Source of the DNA: Acuticoccus sp039034015
Lineage (GTDB): Bacteria; Pseudomonadota; Alphaproteobacteria; Rhizobiales; Amorphaceae
Direction of reading: 5' to 3'
Length of the DNA: 64,000 nt
Assembly (NCBI GenBank): GCA_039034015.1
Contig: JBCCBM010000006.1
Coordinates: forward strand, 111,731-175,730
In this document: positions 17,000 through 24,008 of the stretch, in pieces
How the letters are laid out: the number at the start of each line of letters is the position of its first letter
How positions within the stretch are numbered: position 1 is the first letter of the stretch
Notes under the pieces: generated by a model
The model's input: only the letters and a program-made list of their open reading frames with translations
Told to the model about the DNA's origin: nothing
Databases searched by the model: none
Made by a program: the position numbers and the translations under genes

Positions 17000-18090
17000 T
17001 GGCCGCCATTTTCGGCGAGCGCCTCTTCCCGCCAAAAGCCCAGCGCGTCCATGACGGGAAAGTCGTTGAACGAGAAGAGCACAGCGTCATCGCCCGCGCC
17101 GGAGGCGTGTTCGTGGAAGGTCCAGGCGGGGACGCAGAAAATGTCTTTCTCCGCCCAGTCGAACCGCTGGCCGCCGACCACTGAGGTGCCAGACCCCTTG
17201 GCCACCTGGTAGATGACGTTGCCGGTGTGGCGGTGCGCTTTGGTGCGCTCCGCCGGCTGTAGCAGTTGCATCGAAGCGCCCATGGTGCGCATGGGGTGGC
17301 CGCCGGTTTTGGGGTTCATGAAGCGCATCATCACCCCGTCATAGGGGCTGCCGTCGGTGGCTTTGGCGTAGCGCTGGAGCGCCTCGTAGGTGGCGTCGAA
17401 CGACCAGCGCATCAGCGGCGAGTGGCCCGCCTCCCACGGCTCGGACGGCAAAAGGCCCGGCGCGCCCCAGGCGTTGGGGCTGTCATCCGGCGGCAGGTTG
17501 GTGGATTGAAAATCGTCCGGGTGCACCTCGTAGAAGTTGGCCTCCAGGCAATTGGTGAGGGGGATGTCGAGCCCGTCTTGCCAAATGCAGTTTGTGCCGG
17601 TCTCAAGAATCCCGTGTTCGTGCCAGGTGCCGCCGGGGGTGATCACAAAGTCCCGCTCGTGGAGGGTGATGCGGTGCCCGTCGACGATGGTGTAGGCGCC
17701 CGAGCCCTCCATGATGAAGCGCAGTGCGGAGGCGGCGTGGCGGTGGGCGCTTGCCCGCTCGCCCGCCTTCATCACCTGAAGGCCTGAGAAGAGCCAGCCG
17801 CAGGCGGCCCGCACCTCCGTCCGCTTGGGGTTTTTGAGGTAGATGACGCGCCGCCCGGCGTCTTCAGGGCGCACAAGGTCGATGGCGCGCACAATGTTTT
17901 CGCGAAGGCCGGCCCAGCGCCAGTGGACCGGGGCGGAGGCCGGCGTTGGCTCCCAGGGCTCAATGTCGTTGGCGACGGTCCAGAAGGCGCCGGTGTCGAG
18001 GGCGCCGAGCTCATCGTAATAGGCGCGCAGGCGGTCATCATCGCGCACCCTGGCGCGGCCCAACACATCGTCCCGCTCATCAATGGCCAT
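16960..18090 (-). CDS. Bicupin, gentisate 1,2-dioxygenase-like
   Basis: Protein of 376 residues with two cupin domains, the architecture of gentisate/1-hydroxy-2-naphthoate dioxygenases. The first cupin has the metal-binding pattern AHRHAASALRF near 117-127 followed by GGTWHEHG; the second has KAHRHTGNVIYQVAKGSG and VPAWTFHEHASG. Both sets of His ligands are kept. Such enzymes use Fe(II) and O2 to open the ring of gentisate or salicylate-type compounds, but maleylpyruvate isomerase and fumarylpyruvase genes are not adjacent, so the substrate is open. The 3' end overlaps egtD by 40 nt on the opposite strand. Confidence 0.85.
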   Translation of the reverse strand: MAIDERDDVLGRARVRDDDRLRAYYDELGALDTGAFWTVANDIEPWEPTPASAPVHWRWAGLRENIVRAIDLVRPEDAGRRVIYLKNPKRTEVRAACGWLFSGLQVMKAGERASAHRHAASALRFIMEGSGAYTIVDGHRITLHERDFVITPGGTWHEHGILETGTNCIWQDGLDIPLTNCLEANFYEVHPDDFQSTNLPPDDSPNAWGAPGLLPSEPWEAGHSPLMRWSFDATYEALQRYAKATDGSPYDGVMMRFMNPKTGGHPMRTMGASMQLLQPAERTKAHRHTGNVIYQVAKGSGTSVVGGQRFDWAEKDIFCVPAWTFHEHASGAGDDAVLFSFNDFPVMDALGFWREEALAENGGHQPVVRSRSVTAK

Positions 18091-18137
18091 GGCACCCTCC
18101 CGGTTTCGGCAAGGGTAGCGGGATTACGGTCCGGGCC

Positions 18138-18986
18138 CTAGTCCTCCGTCGTCATCCCCTCCGGGCAGGTGGCAAGGGTGAGCCGGCCGGGAAGGACGGT
18201 GCGTTCATCTCCGCAGGCCATGGTGAGCTGCTCTTGGGAGAGGCCCTTTGCGCCGGAAAGGTCGGCGCCGGAGAAGTTGGTGCGCCGCAGGAGCGCGTTG
18301 GAGAGCCGCGCACCGCGAAGGTCGGCCCCGCGAAGGTCGGCGCTGGTGAGTTTTGCGCCGGTGAGGTCGGCGCCCGCAAAGTTGGCACCGGTGAGGACGG
18401 TGCGGTCAAGGTCGGCGGCGACGAGATCTGCGCCCGAAAAGTCGATCCCCGGGGCGATCGCCCGCTCCATGTTGATGTGCTTGGCCATGACGCCGCCGGC
18501 CATGGCGTCGGTGAGGTCGGACCGGCGCAGGTTCGCGTGGCGAAGGTCTGCGTCCGTCATGTCCGCGCGGGTGAATTGGACGCCCTCAAGGTCCGCATCG
18601 CGAAGGTCGGCCCGGCGCAGGATTGCGCCCCGCGCGTCCGACTTTTCAAGGTCGGCGTGGCGCATTTTGGCCCGCTCGAAGTTGGCGCCCCGGAGGCTCG
18701 CCTTTTCCAGCTCGGCGCGCTGGAGGTCGCTGCGGGAGAAATCGGCGCCGGGGAGGGAGGCGCCCTTGAGGTCCGCCTCACGCAAGGTGGCGCTCGAGAA
18801 ATCGGCGCGCTCGATGGCAAGGCCTCTGAGCTCTGCGCGCAAAAGCCGGCAATCCGGGCAGCCTTGCTCTTTGGTGAGGGTGTCGACCGTGTCGTTCGCC
18901 TCTGACGCGCCGGGCAAGGTGGCAACGACCGCCAGCGCCGTCGCGGCGCCGGCCAGAGCGGTGAGGGCAGCAAGACGCAGAACCAT
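18138..18986 (-). CDS. Exported pentapeptide-repeat protein
   Basis: Protein of 282 residues with an N-terminal signal peptide (hydrophobic 4-25, likely cut after GASEA), a short Cys-containing linker (CPDC near 43-46), and then about 35 consecutive A(D/N)Lxx pentapeptides from about residue 50 to 250. These should form a right-handed quadrilateral beta-helix. The C-terminal tail has two more cysteines (MACGDE, ATCPEG), which could pair in the periplasm. Most pentapeptide proteins of the DNA-gyrase-protecting type are cytoplasmic, so the export signal points to a different role, which is unknown. Confidence 0.88.
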   Translation of the reverse strand: MVLRLAALTALAGAATALAVVATLPGASEANDTVDTLTKEQGCPDCRLLRAELRGLAIERADFSSATLREADLKGASLPGADFSRSDLQRAELEKASLRGANFERAKMRHADLEKSDARGAILRRADLRDADLEGVQFTRADMTDADLRHANLRRSDLTDAMAGGVMAKHINMERAIAPGIDFSGADLVAADLDRTVLTGANFAGADLTGAKLTSADLRGADLRGARLSNALLRRTNFSGADLSGAKGLSQEQLTMACGDERTVLPGRLTLATCPEGMTTED

Positions 18987-19101
18987 AGTTTCCTCCCGGG
19001 TGGCACGTGCCAGTGGCTGCCAAATTGCCCTGGGGCGAGGCTGCCGTCCGCCTCACATTAGCGTGATTGCGTCCCCCGCGCTGTGACAAGGCGCACAAAA
19101 C

Positions 19102-19902
19102 TCACCCGGCCAGCTCGTCCGCGAGCCGCGCGATTGTTTTTTGGTAAACCCGCGCCCGGTTCCATTTGGCAATCACGCGGTAGTTCGCCGTGCCCGGCCC
19201 CCAGGGTTGGCCGCGCCGCCACCCGTTGCGGGCAAACCAGTTGGCGGTGGAGGCGAGGACATCCGGCACCGAGCGCATCAGGTCGCGCCGGCCATCGCCA
19301 TCATAGTCGACCGCGTAGTTGAGATAGCGCTCGGCCAAAAACTGCGTTTGGCCGATTTCGCCCGCCCAGGCGCCCTTCATTTGGCTCGCGCGCATATCGC
19401 CCCGATCCACGATCTTCAGCGCTGCCAAAAGCTCGTTGGTGAAGAATTTTGAGCGGCGGCAATCGTAGGCGAGCGTTGCGAGCGAGCGCATGATGGGCAA
19501 ATTGCCACTGTCGCGCCCAAAGCCGGTTTCGAGCGCCCAGACCGAGACCAAAAGCGGGGCCGGCACGCCCCACCGCCGCTCAATGTTGCTCATCATCCGC
19601 CGGTTTTTGGCGATGAAGCTTTTGCCGCGGTTGATCATCCGCCGATCGACCCGGCGCTTCCAAAATGCGTCGAACGAGAGCTTGAACGAGCGCTGGTTGC
19701 GGTCAAACCGGATGACGCGGCGCGAATAGGTGACGCCCTTCAGTGCGCTGTTCACGGTGCTGCGGCGGATGCCGGTGCGCACCGCGCGCTCCTTGAAGGC
19801 GCCGAGCCAGGCGTTGAAGCCGCCGGGGCCATTGCCGCACTGTTGCGCGGCGGCGGGGGTGACGAGAAGGGTGAGGCCGAGAGCGAGGACGAGCTTGCGC
19901 AT
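19102..19902 (-). CDS. Lytic murein transglycosylase (MltB-like)
   Basis: Secreted peptidoglycan-cleaving enzyme of 266 residues. An N-terminal signal peptide (KLVLALGLTLLVTPAAA) leads into the SLT-type domain of the MltB family: FDAFWKRRVD, RRWGVPAPLLVSVWALETGFGRDSG with the catalytic Glu in ALETGFG, then GDMRASQMKGAWAGEIGQTQFL and DYDGDGRRDLMRSVPDVLASTANW. It cuts glycan strands to 1,6-anhydromuropeptides. No C-terminal peptidoglycan-binding domain is present. The ATG at 19902 begins the signal peptide; the larger in-frame extension is antisense to phzF. Confidence 0.92.
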   Translation of the reverse strand: MRKLVLALGLTLLVTPAAAQQCGNGPGGFNAWLGAFKERAVRTGIRRSTVNSALKGVTYSRRVIRFDRNQRSFKLSFDAFWKRRVDRRMINRGKSFIAKNRRMMSNIERRWGVPAPLLVSVWALETGFGRDSGNLPIMRSLATLAYDCRRSKFFTNELLAALKIVDRGDMRASQMKGAWAGEIGQTQFLAERYLNYAVDYDGDGRRDLMRSVPDVLASTANWFARNGWRRGQPWGPGTANYRVIAKWNRARVYQKTIARLADELAG

Positions 19903-19953
19903 GGTGGGCTCCAGGGGGCATCTCCGCGGGACAGGCAATGAGGATGCGCACCG

Positions 19954-20808
19954 ATGGGCCGGCCGTACCAGGTTTTTGATGTTTTCACCCGCGAACCGCT
20001 CACAGGAAACCCGCTCGCGGTGGTCTTTGAGGCCGACGATCTTGATGGGGACCGCTGCCAGGCCATCGCCAAAGAGTTCAACCTTTCCGAGACGATCTTC
20101 CTCGGCACCCCGCGCCAGGGCGCCTTTCACGCCCGCATCTTTACGCCCGCCCATGAGATGCCCTTTGCCGGACACCCCACGGTGGGCGGCGCCATCGCCG
20201 CCGCCGCCCGGTACGATCTTTCGGAGTTGACGTTTGAGCTGCCGGCCGGGCCCGCGGTCTGCCAAATTTCGGACGGGGCGGCGACCATCGTTGCGCCAAA
20301 GGTGCCGGAATGCCTGCCTGGCGTCCCCTCCGACGAGGCGCTGGCGGCTCTTTTGGGCGTGGAGACCGGGGCCATCGGCTGTGGCGCGCTGCGGCCGACC
20401 CGGGCGACCAGCGGCCCCCAATGGACCATTGTGCCGGTGGCTTCGCTGGAGGTGCTGGCCGGCCTTTCGCTCGACACGGCGCGGCTTCCCGCGCTCGGCG
20501 AGGGGTTTGAGAACGTCTACATCATCACCAAAAAGCTGGATGGCGCCTTCCAGTGCCGCATGTTCGCGCCCTCCGCGGGCGTGCCGGAGGACCCGGCGAC
20601 GGGCTCGGCCGCGGTGGCGTTCACGGCGCTTGTCGTGGCGGCCGAGGCGCCGGGGGATGGCGCCCACACCCTTAACATTGTGCAAGGGGTTGAGATGGGC
20701 CGCCGCTCGGAGATTGTGGTTGCGGCCGATGTGTCGGGCGGGGCGATCACAAAGGTGCGCTTGTCGGGCGCGGCGGTGAAGGTGGCGGAGGGCACGCTCT
20801 TCGCCTGA
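19954..20808 (+). CDS. PhzF-family isomerase-like protein
   Basis: Cytoplasmic protein of 284 residues with the two-fold diaminopimelate-epimerase-like PhzF architecture: YQVFDVFTREPLTGNPLAVV at the start, FNLSETIFL with the conserved active-site Glu, FTPAHEMPFAGHPTVG near 65-80, and in the second half VPEDPATGSAAVAF. PhzF itself acts in phenazine synthesis, but no other phz genes are present, and most bacterial members have unknown substrates. It is divergent from the transglycosylase and ends at a bidirectional terminator. Confidence 0.92.
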   Translation: MGRPYQVFDVFTREPLTGNPLAVVFEADDLDGDRCQAIAKEFNLSETIFLGTPRQGAFHARIFTPAHEMPFAGHPTVGGAIAAAARYDLSELTFELPAGPAVCQISDGAATIVAPKVPECLPGVPSDEALAALLGVETGAIGCGALRPTRATSGPQWTIVPVASLEVLAGLSLDTARLPALGEGFENVYIITKKLDGAFQCRMFAPSAGVPEDPATGSAAVAFTALVVAAEAPGDGAHTLNIVQGVEMGRRSEIVVAADVSGGAITKVRLSGAAVKVAEGTLFA

Positions 20809-20811
20809 CGC

Positions 20812-20841
20812 AAAAAAGCCGCCGTTGCCGGCGGCTTTTTC
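20812..20841. terminator. Bidirectional intrinsic terminator
   Basis: The stem GCCGCCG (20818-20824) pairs with CGGCGGC (20829-20835) around a 4-nt loop, flanked by six A on the left and five T on the right, so it can work on both strands. It lies between the ends of phzF (plus) and the large TPR gene (minus). Confidence 0.88.
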
Positions 20842-20859
20842 GGTGCGTCGGGGGCCGGG

Positions 20860-23772
20860 TTAGCGGAACCCGTTGCCGATGGTGCTGCGCGTTGCGGACG
20901 GGAACCGCCGCTCGTTGGCAAGGAACACAGCGCGGCGTGTGTCCTTTGTGGGCCCCGCCCGGTTGACGGCGCGGAAGATGCGGTCGGCCGCCTTGAAGTT
21001 GCCGGCGTCGCGGTAGGCAAAGCCCTGGAGGAGCATCAGGTCCTTTTGCATCGGGGCGATGCGGTTGCGCTGGTCAAGATAGTAAAGCGCCTGGACCGGT
21101 TGGTTCGCCCGGTTCGCCGCAATGGCGCGCTGGGTGAGGATGTTGATGGAGACCTCTGTGCGCCGTGGGCGGGACATGGGGGCCGACGCTGCGGTGATGG
21201 CCGCCTCGTTGGTGAGGTTGGACGAGATCGCCGCAAGGGTTGCCCCATAAACCGCGTCGGACGCCGCGCTCGACCCAAACCGCGCCCTCATGCGGGCCAG
21301 CTGGAAGGCTTGGGCCGCCTCAATGGGCCGCCGCAGTTCCAGGAGGCAAAAGCCCCGGGCCGTTGCGTCTTCCGCCGAGAGGTTGCCCCGGCGAATGGCG
21401 CGGTCGGTCACCGCAATGCAGCGCGAAAAGTTCTTGCTCGCGAGCGCCTGCTGTGCCGACGAGGCCCCCGTGCCGCGGGACGATGAGCGCGTGCTGCGCC
21501 GCCGGCTCGTGCGCCGCGGGCGGTTCACGATCTGGCGGACGGCGGCATCCACACCCGCTTCCGGCGTGGTGGTTGTCGCGCTGGTGGTGGCGCCCTGGCG
21601 CACCCGGCGGGTGACGGTGGAACCTGCGGTCTGGAGCGGCCGGTTGGCCCCGCTCACCACCGTGGTGCGCCGCTGGACGGGGCGCACGGGCTGGCCATCG
21701 CGCAGCCGAAGCCGGCGGCGGCGCACGGTGGTTTCAGCGCGCGTGTCGCGGAAGCGCGCCTCGGTGCCCAGCGCACGCTGGCGCACGACGCTTTCCTGGC
21801 CGCCGGCCCGATCGGCTGACGTGATGGGCGGGGGCTCCACCACTTGGCCGGGCGCTGCGGTTGTCGCAGGCGCGGGGATGAGACGGCGCTCAGGCGCAGT
21901 CGCTTGGATTTGGTGCAGCAGGCTCGGCGCCACATCCCGCGGCTCAATCACCACCGAGCGGCGGGGAATGTCGGGCCGCTGCATGCCGACCGGGCGCCGG
22001 GCGAGCGCGTTGACGCGGATGGGCGCTGCCGTCAGCGAGCCCGCCTCGGTGAAGATCACCGGGTCCTGCGGGTTCTGGTTCTGGCGGATCAGTTCGCGAA
22101 GGCGCTCCCGCTCCTCCGGATCGCAGATCACGCTTTCAACGCCCACCTCGTCGGTCGGATCGTCCCGGTCGCCGGTGACGGGGTCGGCGGGGTCAAGATC
22201 TTCGCCGGTGCGCAGGGCGTTGACGGAGCGGTAGAGCGTGCCCCACTCGTCCACAATCTCATCAAAGCCGGCCTGGTCACCCAGCCGCAGCCGCGTGAGG
22301 GCAAGGCCATACATGGCCGCCTCGGTGGGCACCCAGTTGGCGGAGGAGATGAACCACTCTTCCGCGATGATGAATTGGCAGGTGTTGAAGGCATACCAGC
22401 CGAGCGCCTGCGCCCCGTTGGGATCGCGCTGCTGGATGACGATGGGCACAAACCGGTCCACGGAGGTCTGTTCCACATCCTCGATGGAGGTTTGGCCAAG
22501 CTCATCCGCCGTCAGGATTGTGGACATGGCGTCCAAATACGCTTCCATCAACTCCGGCGTTTGCTCGCGCCACTGGAAGGCGACCTCGCGGGCGAGGAAC
22601 TCGTCCTCCCGGTCACCTGTGGCGCGAAGGGCGACGATGTAGGCCTCCGCAGCGTCTGAGCCGAGGCCAGAATCCAGCGCAAAGCGGAACCACGCGGCTG
22701 CTTCCGACGGGTTGCCCTGGCGGTAAAGGTAAAAGCCCACCAGCATCGCGTCTTCAAGGTTTTCGCCGGTGCGGGCAAAGTCACCCAGAAGCTGCAGCCA
22801 CTCCAGCGGCACGGGGACACCCTCCTGGGTGCCGCCACGGGCAACGGCGCCGCGGATGATTTCAAGGCGGGCGCTTGCAAACTCGTTGGTGCCATCTTCC
22901 GCAGCGCCCAGCGCGAAGAGCTGCGTGACGAGGGCGGGGTCCAGCGTTTCGGCGGCCTTTTGGAGGCTTGAGGCGCGCTCGCCCTGCCCCTCGCAAGACT
23001 GGATCACATAGGCATAGGCGTCATACGCGCGCTGGGCCCGGCCGGTTTCGGCAAAGGCTTCTGCCACGCGCCAGATGGAATCCACGTCTTGGCAGGTGAG
23101 GATGCGCTCATTTTGCTGTGCGATGTTGAGGACGAGGGCGTGGTTGTTGGCCTCCGACGCCTCGCGAAGCTGCTCGCGGATTTCGGCAAGTTCGAGGAGG
23201 TCAATGAGGCGGGCGGGGGGCTCATAGGCCGGGTCCCGCTGGCGCCGCTCGGCAAGGGCGGCGCGCGCTTCGTCGTATTGTTGGTTGCCCACAAGGTCGT
23301 AGACGCGCTGAAGCTCGGTGTCTTCGCCCTGCTGGTCGAGAAGGTCACGCGGGGGCTGCCAGTTCGGGTAGAGCGCGCGCAGGCGCCGGAGCTCTGCCTC
23401 CAGCCGGTCCACATCCCCTTCCCGGGCGAAATAGCGCAGCGCCGCGCGGTCCGCCTCGGAGGGGACGGCAAGGTTGCCGGTGTTGGCGGGGGTGGCGCGG
23501 CCGGTCACCTCCTGCGCACCCGCCGTGCCCAAAAGCTTGCCGGTGAGCGAGGACCACGGCCCAATGTCGAGCACAAAACTCACCACAAGGGCGGCCGCTG
23601 CACCCACCACCAGCGGTTTGACGGGCGGCAGGTAGCGCTTTGGAATGTCGCGTGAGGCCTCGCCCGCCCGCCGCGCCATGAGGCGGGCGCTCTGTTCGAC
23701 GGTCAGGGGTTCCTTCGGCCGCAGCGCGAGGGGGGGCTTGATCCCAAGTGTATCCATCGAATGCTTCGCCAT
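20860..23772 (-). CDS. Large membrane-anchored TPR protein of the cellulose locus
   Basis: Protein of 970 residues I cannot assign to a named family. One transmembrane helix (VVGAAAALVVSFVLDI, near 52-70) follows a cytoplasmic N-terminus; the rest should be periplasmic. Residues about 110-560 are helical TPR/Sel1-like repeats (for example FYLYRQGNPSEAAAWFRFAL). Residues about 600-790 form a disordered segment rich in Arg, Pro and Thr (RRRRLRLRDGQPVRP). A second TPR block follows, ending with YLDQRNRIAPMQKDLMLLQGFAYRDAGNF, which is NfrA/BcsC-like. It is third after bcsA and bcsB and may do part of the job of BcsC, the periplasmic scaffold. GAGGAG sits just before the ATG at 23772. Confidence 0.8.
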   Translation of the reverse strand: MAKHSMDTLGIKPPLALRPKEPLTVEQSARLMARRAGEASRDIPKRYLPPVKPLVVGAAAALVVSFVLDIGPWSSLTGKLLGTAGAQEVTGRATPANTGNLAVPSEADRAALRYFAREGDVDRLEAELRRLRALYPNWQPPRDLLDQQGEDTELQRVYDLVGNQQYDEARAALAERRQRDPAYEPPARLIDLLELAEIREQLREASEANNHALVLNIAQQNERILTCQDVDSIWRVAEAFAETGRAQRAYDAYAYVIQSCEGQGERASSLQKAAETLDPALVTQLFALGAAEDGTNEFASARLEIIRGAVARGGTQEGVPVPLEWLQLLGDFARTGENLEDAMLVGFYLYRQGNPSEAAAWFRFALDSGLGSDAAEAYIVALRATGDREDEFLAREVAFQWREQTPELMEAYLDAMSTILTADELGQTSIEDVEQTSVDRFVPIVIQQRDPNGAQALGWYAFNTCQFIIAEEWFISSANWVPTEAAMYGLALTRLRLGDQAGFDEIVDEWGTLYRSVNALRTGEDLDPADPVTGDRDDPTDEVGVESVICDPEERERLRELIRQNQNPQDPVIFTEAGSLTAAPIRVNALARRPVGMQRPDIPRRSVVIEPRDVAPSLLHQIQATAPERRLIPAPATTAAPGQVVEPPPITSADRAGGQESVVRQRALGTEARFRDTRAETTVRRRRLRLRDGQPVRPVQRRTTVVSGANRPLQTAGSTVTRRVRQGATTSATTTTPEAGVDAAVRQIVNRPRRTSRRRSTRSSSRGTGASSAQQALASKNFSRCIAVTDRAIRRGNLSAEDATARGFCLLELRRPIEAAQAFQLARMRARFGSSAASDAVYGATLAAISSNLTNEAAITAASAPMSRPRRTEVSINILTQRAIAANRANQPVQALYYLDQRNRIAPMQKDLMLLQGFAYRDAGNFKAADRIFRAVNRAGPTKDTRRAVFLANERRFPSATRSTIGNGFR

Positions 23773-23952
23773 ACGCTCCTCGCGCAATTCTTCGTCGGTC
23801 GCGGCGCTGCGACCCGTGCTGGACCCATCCAGCCGCGATACAAGGGAGAGTGAAGCGTTACGGTTAAGGAACGGTAACTCCGCAACGCGCCGTTCACCCT
23901 TTGTGGCCCGGATTTGGGCGCGTCACCACTCTGGCCACATCCCAAACGTGAA

Positions 23953-23981
23953 GCAACCGCGGGCAAATGCCGCGCGGTTGC
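23953..23981 (-). promoter_or_regulatory. Stem-loop between bcsB and the TPR gene
   Basis: Arms GCAACCGCG (23953-23961) and CGCGGTTGC (23973-23981) form a 9-bp stem with an inner GGC/GCC pairing. It lies in the 236-bp gap after bcsB. There is no T run on either side, so it may be a factor-dependent stop, a processing site or an mRNA stabiliser that lowers expression of the third gene. The rest of the gap (23773-24008) shows nothing else I can name. Confidence 0.5.
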
Positions 23982-24008
23982 TCAACGTTCGTTAAGGTGA
24001 ACGGTGGG

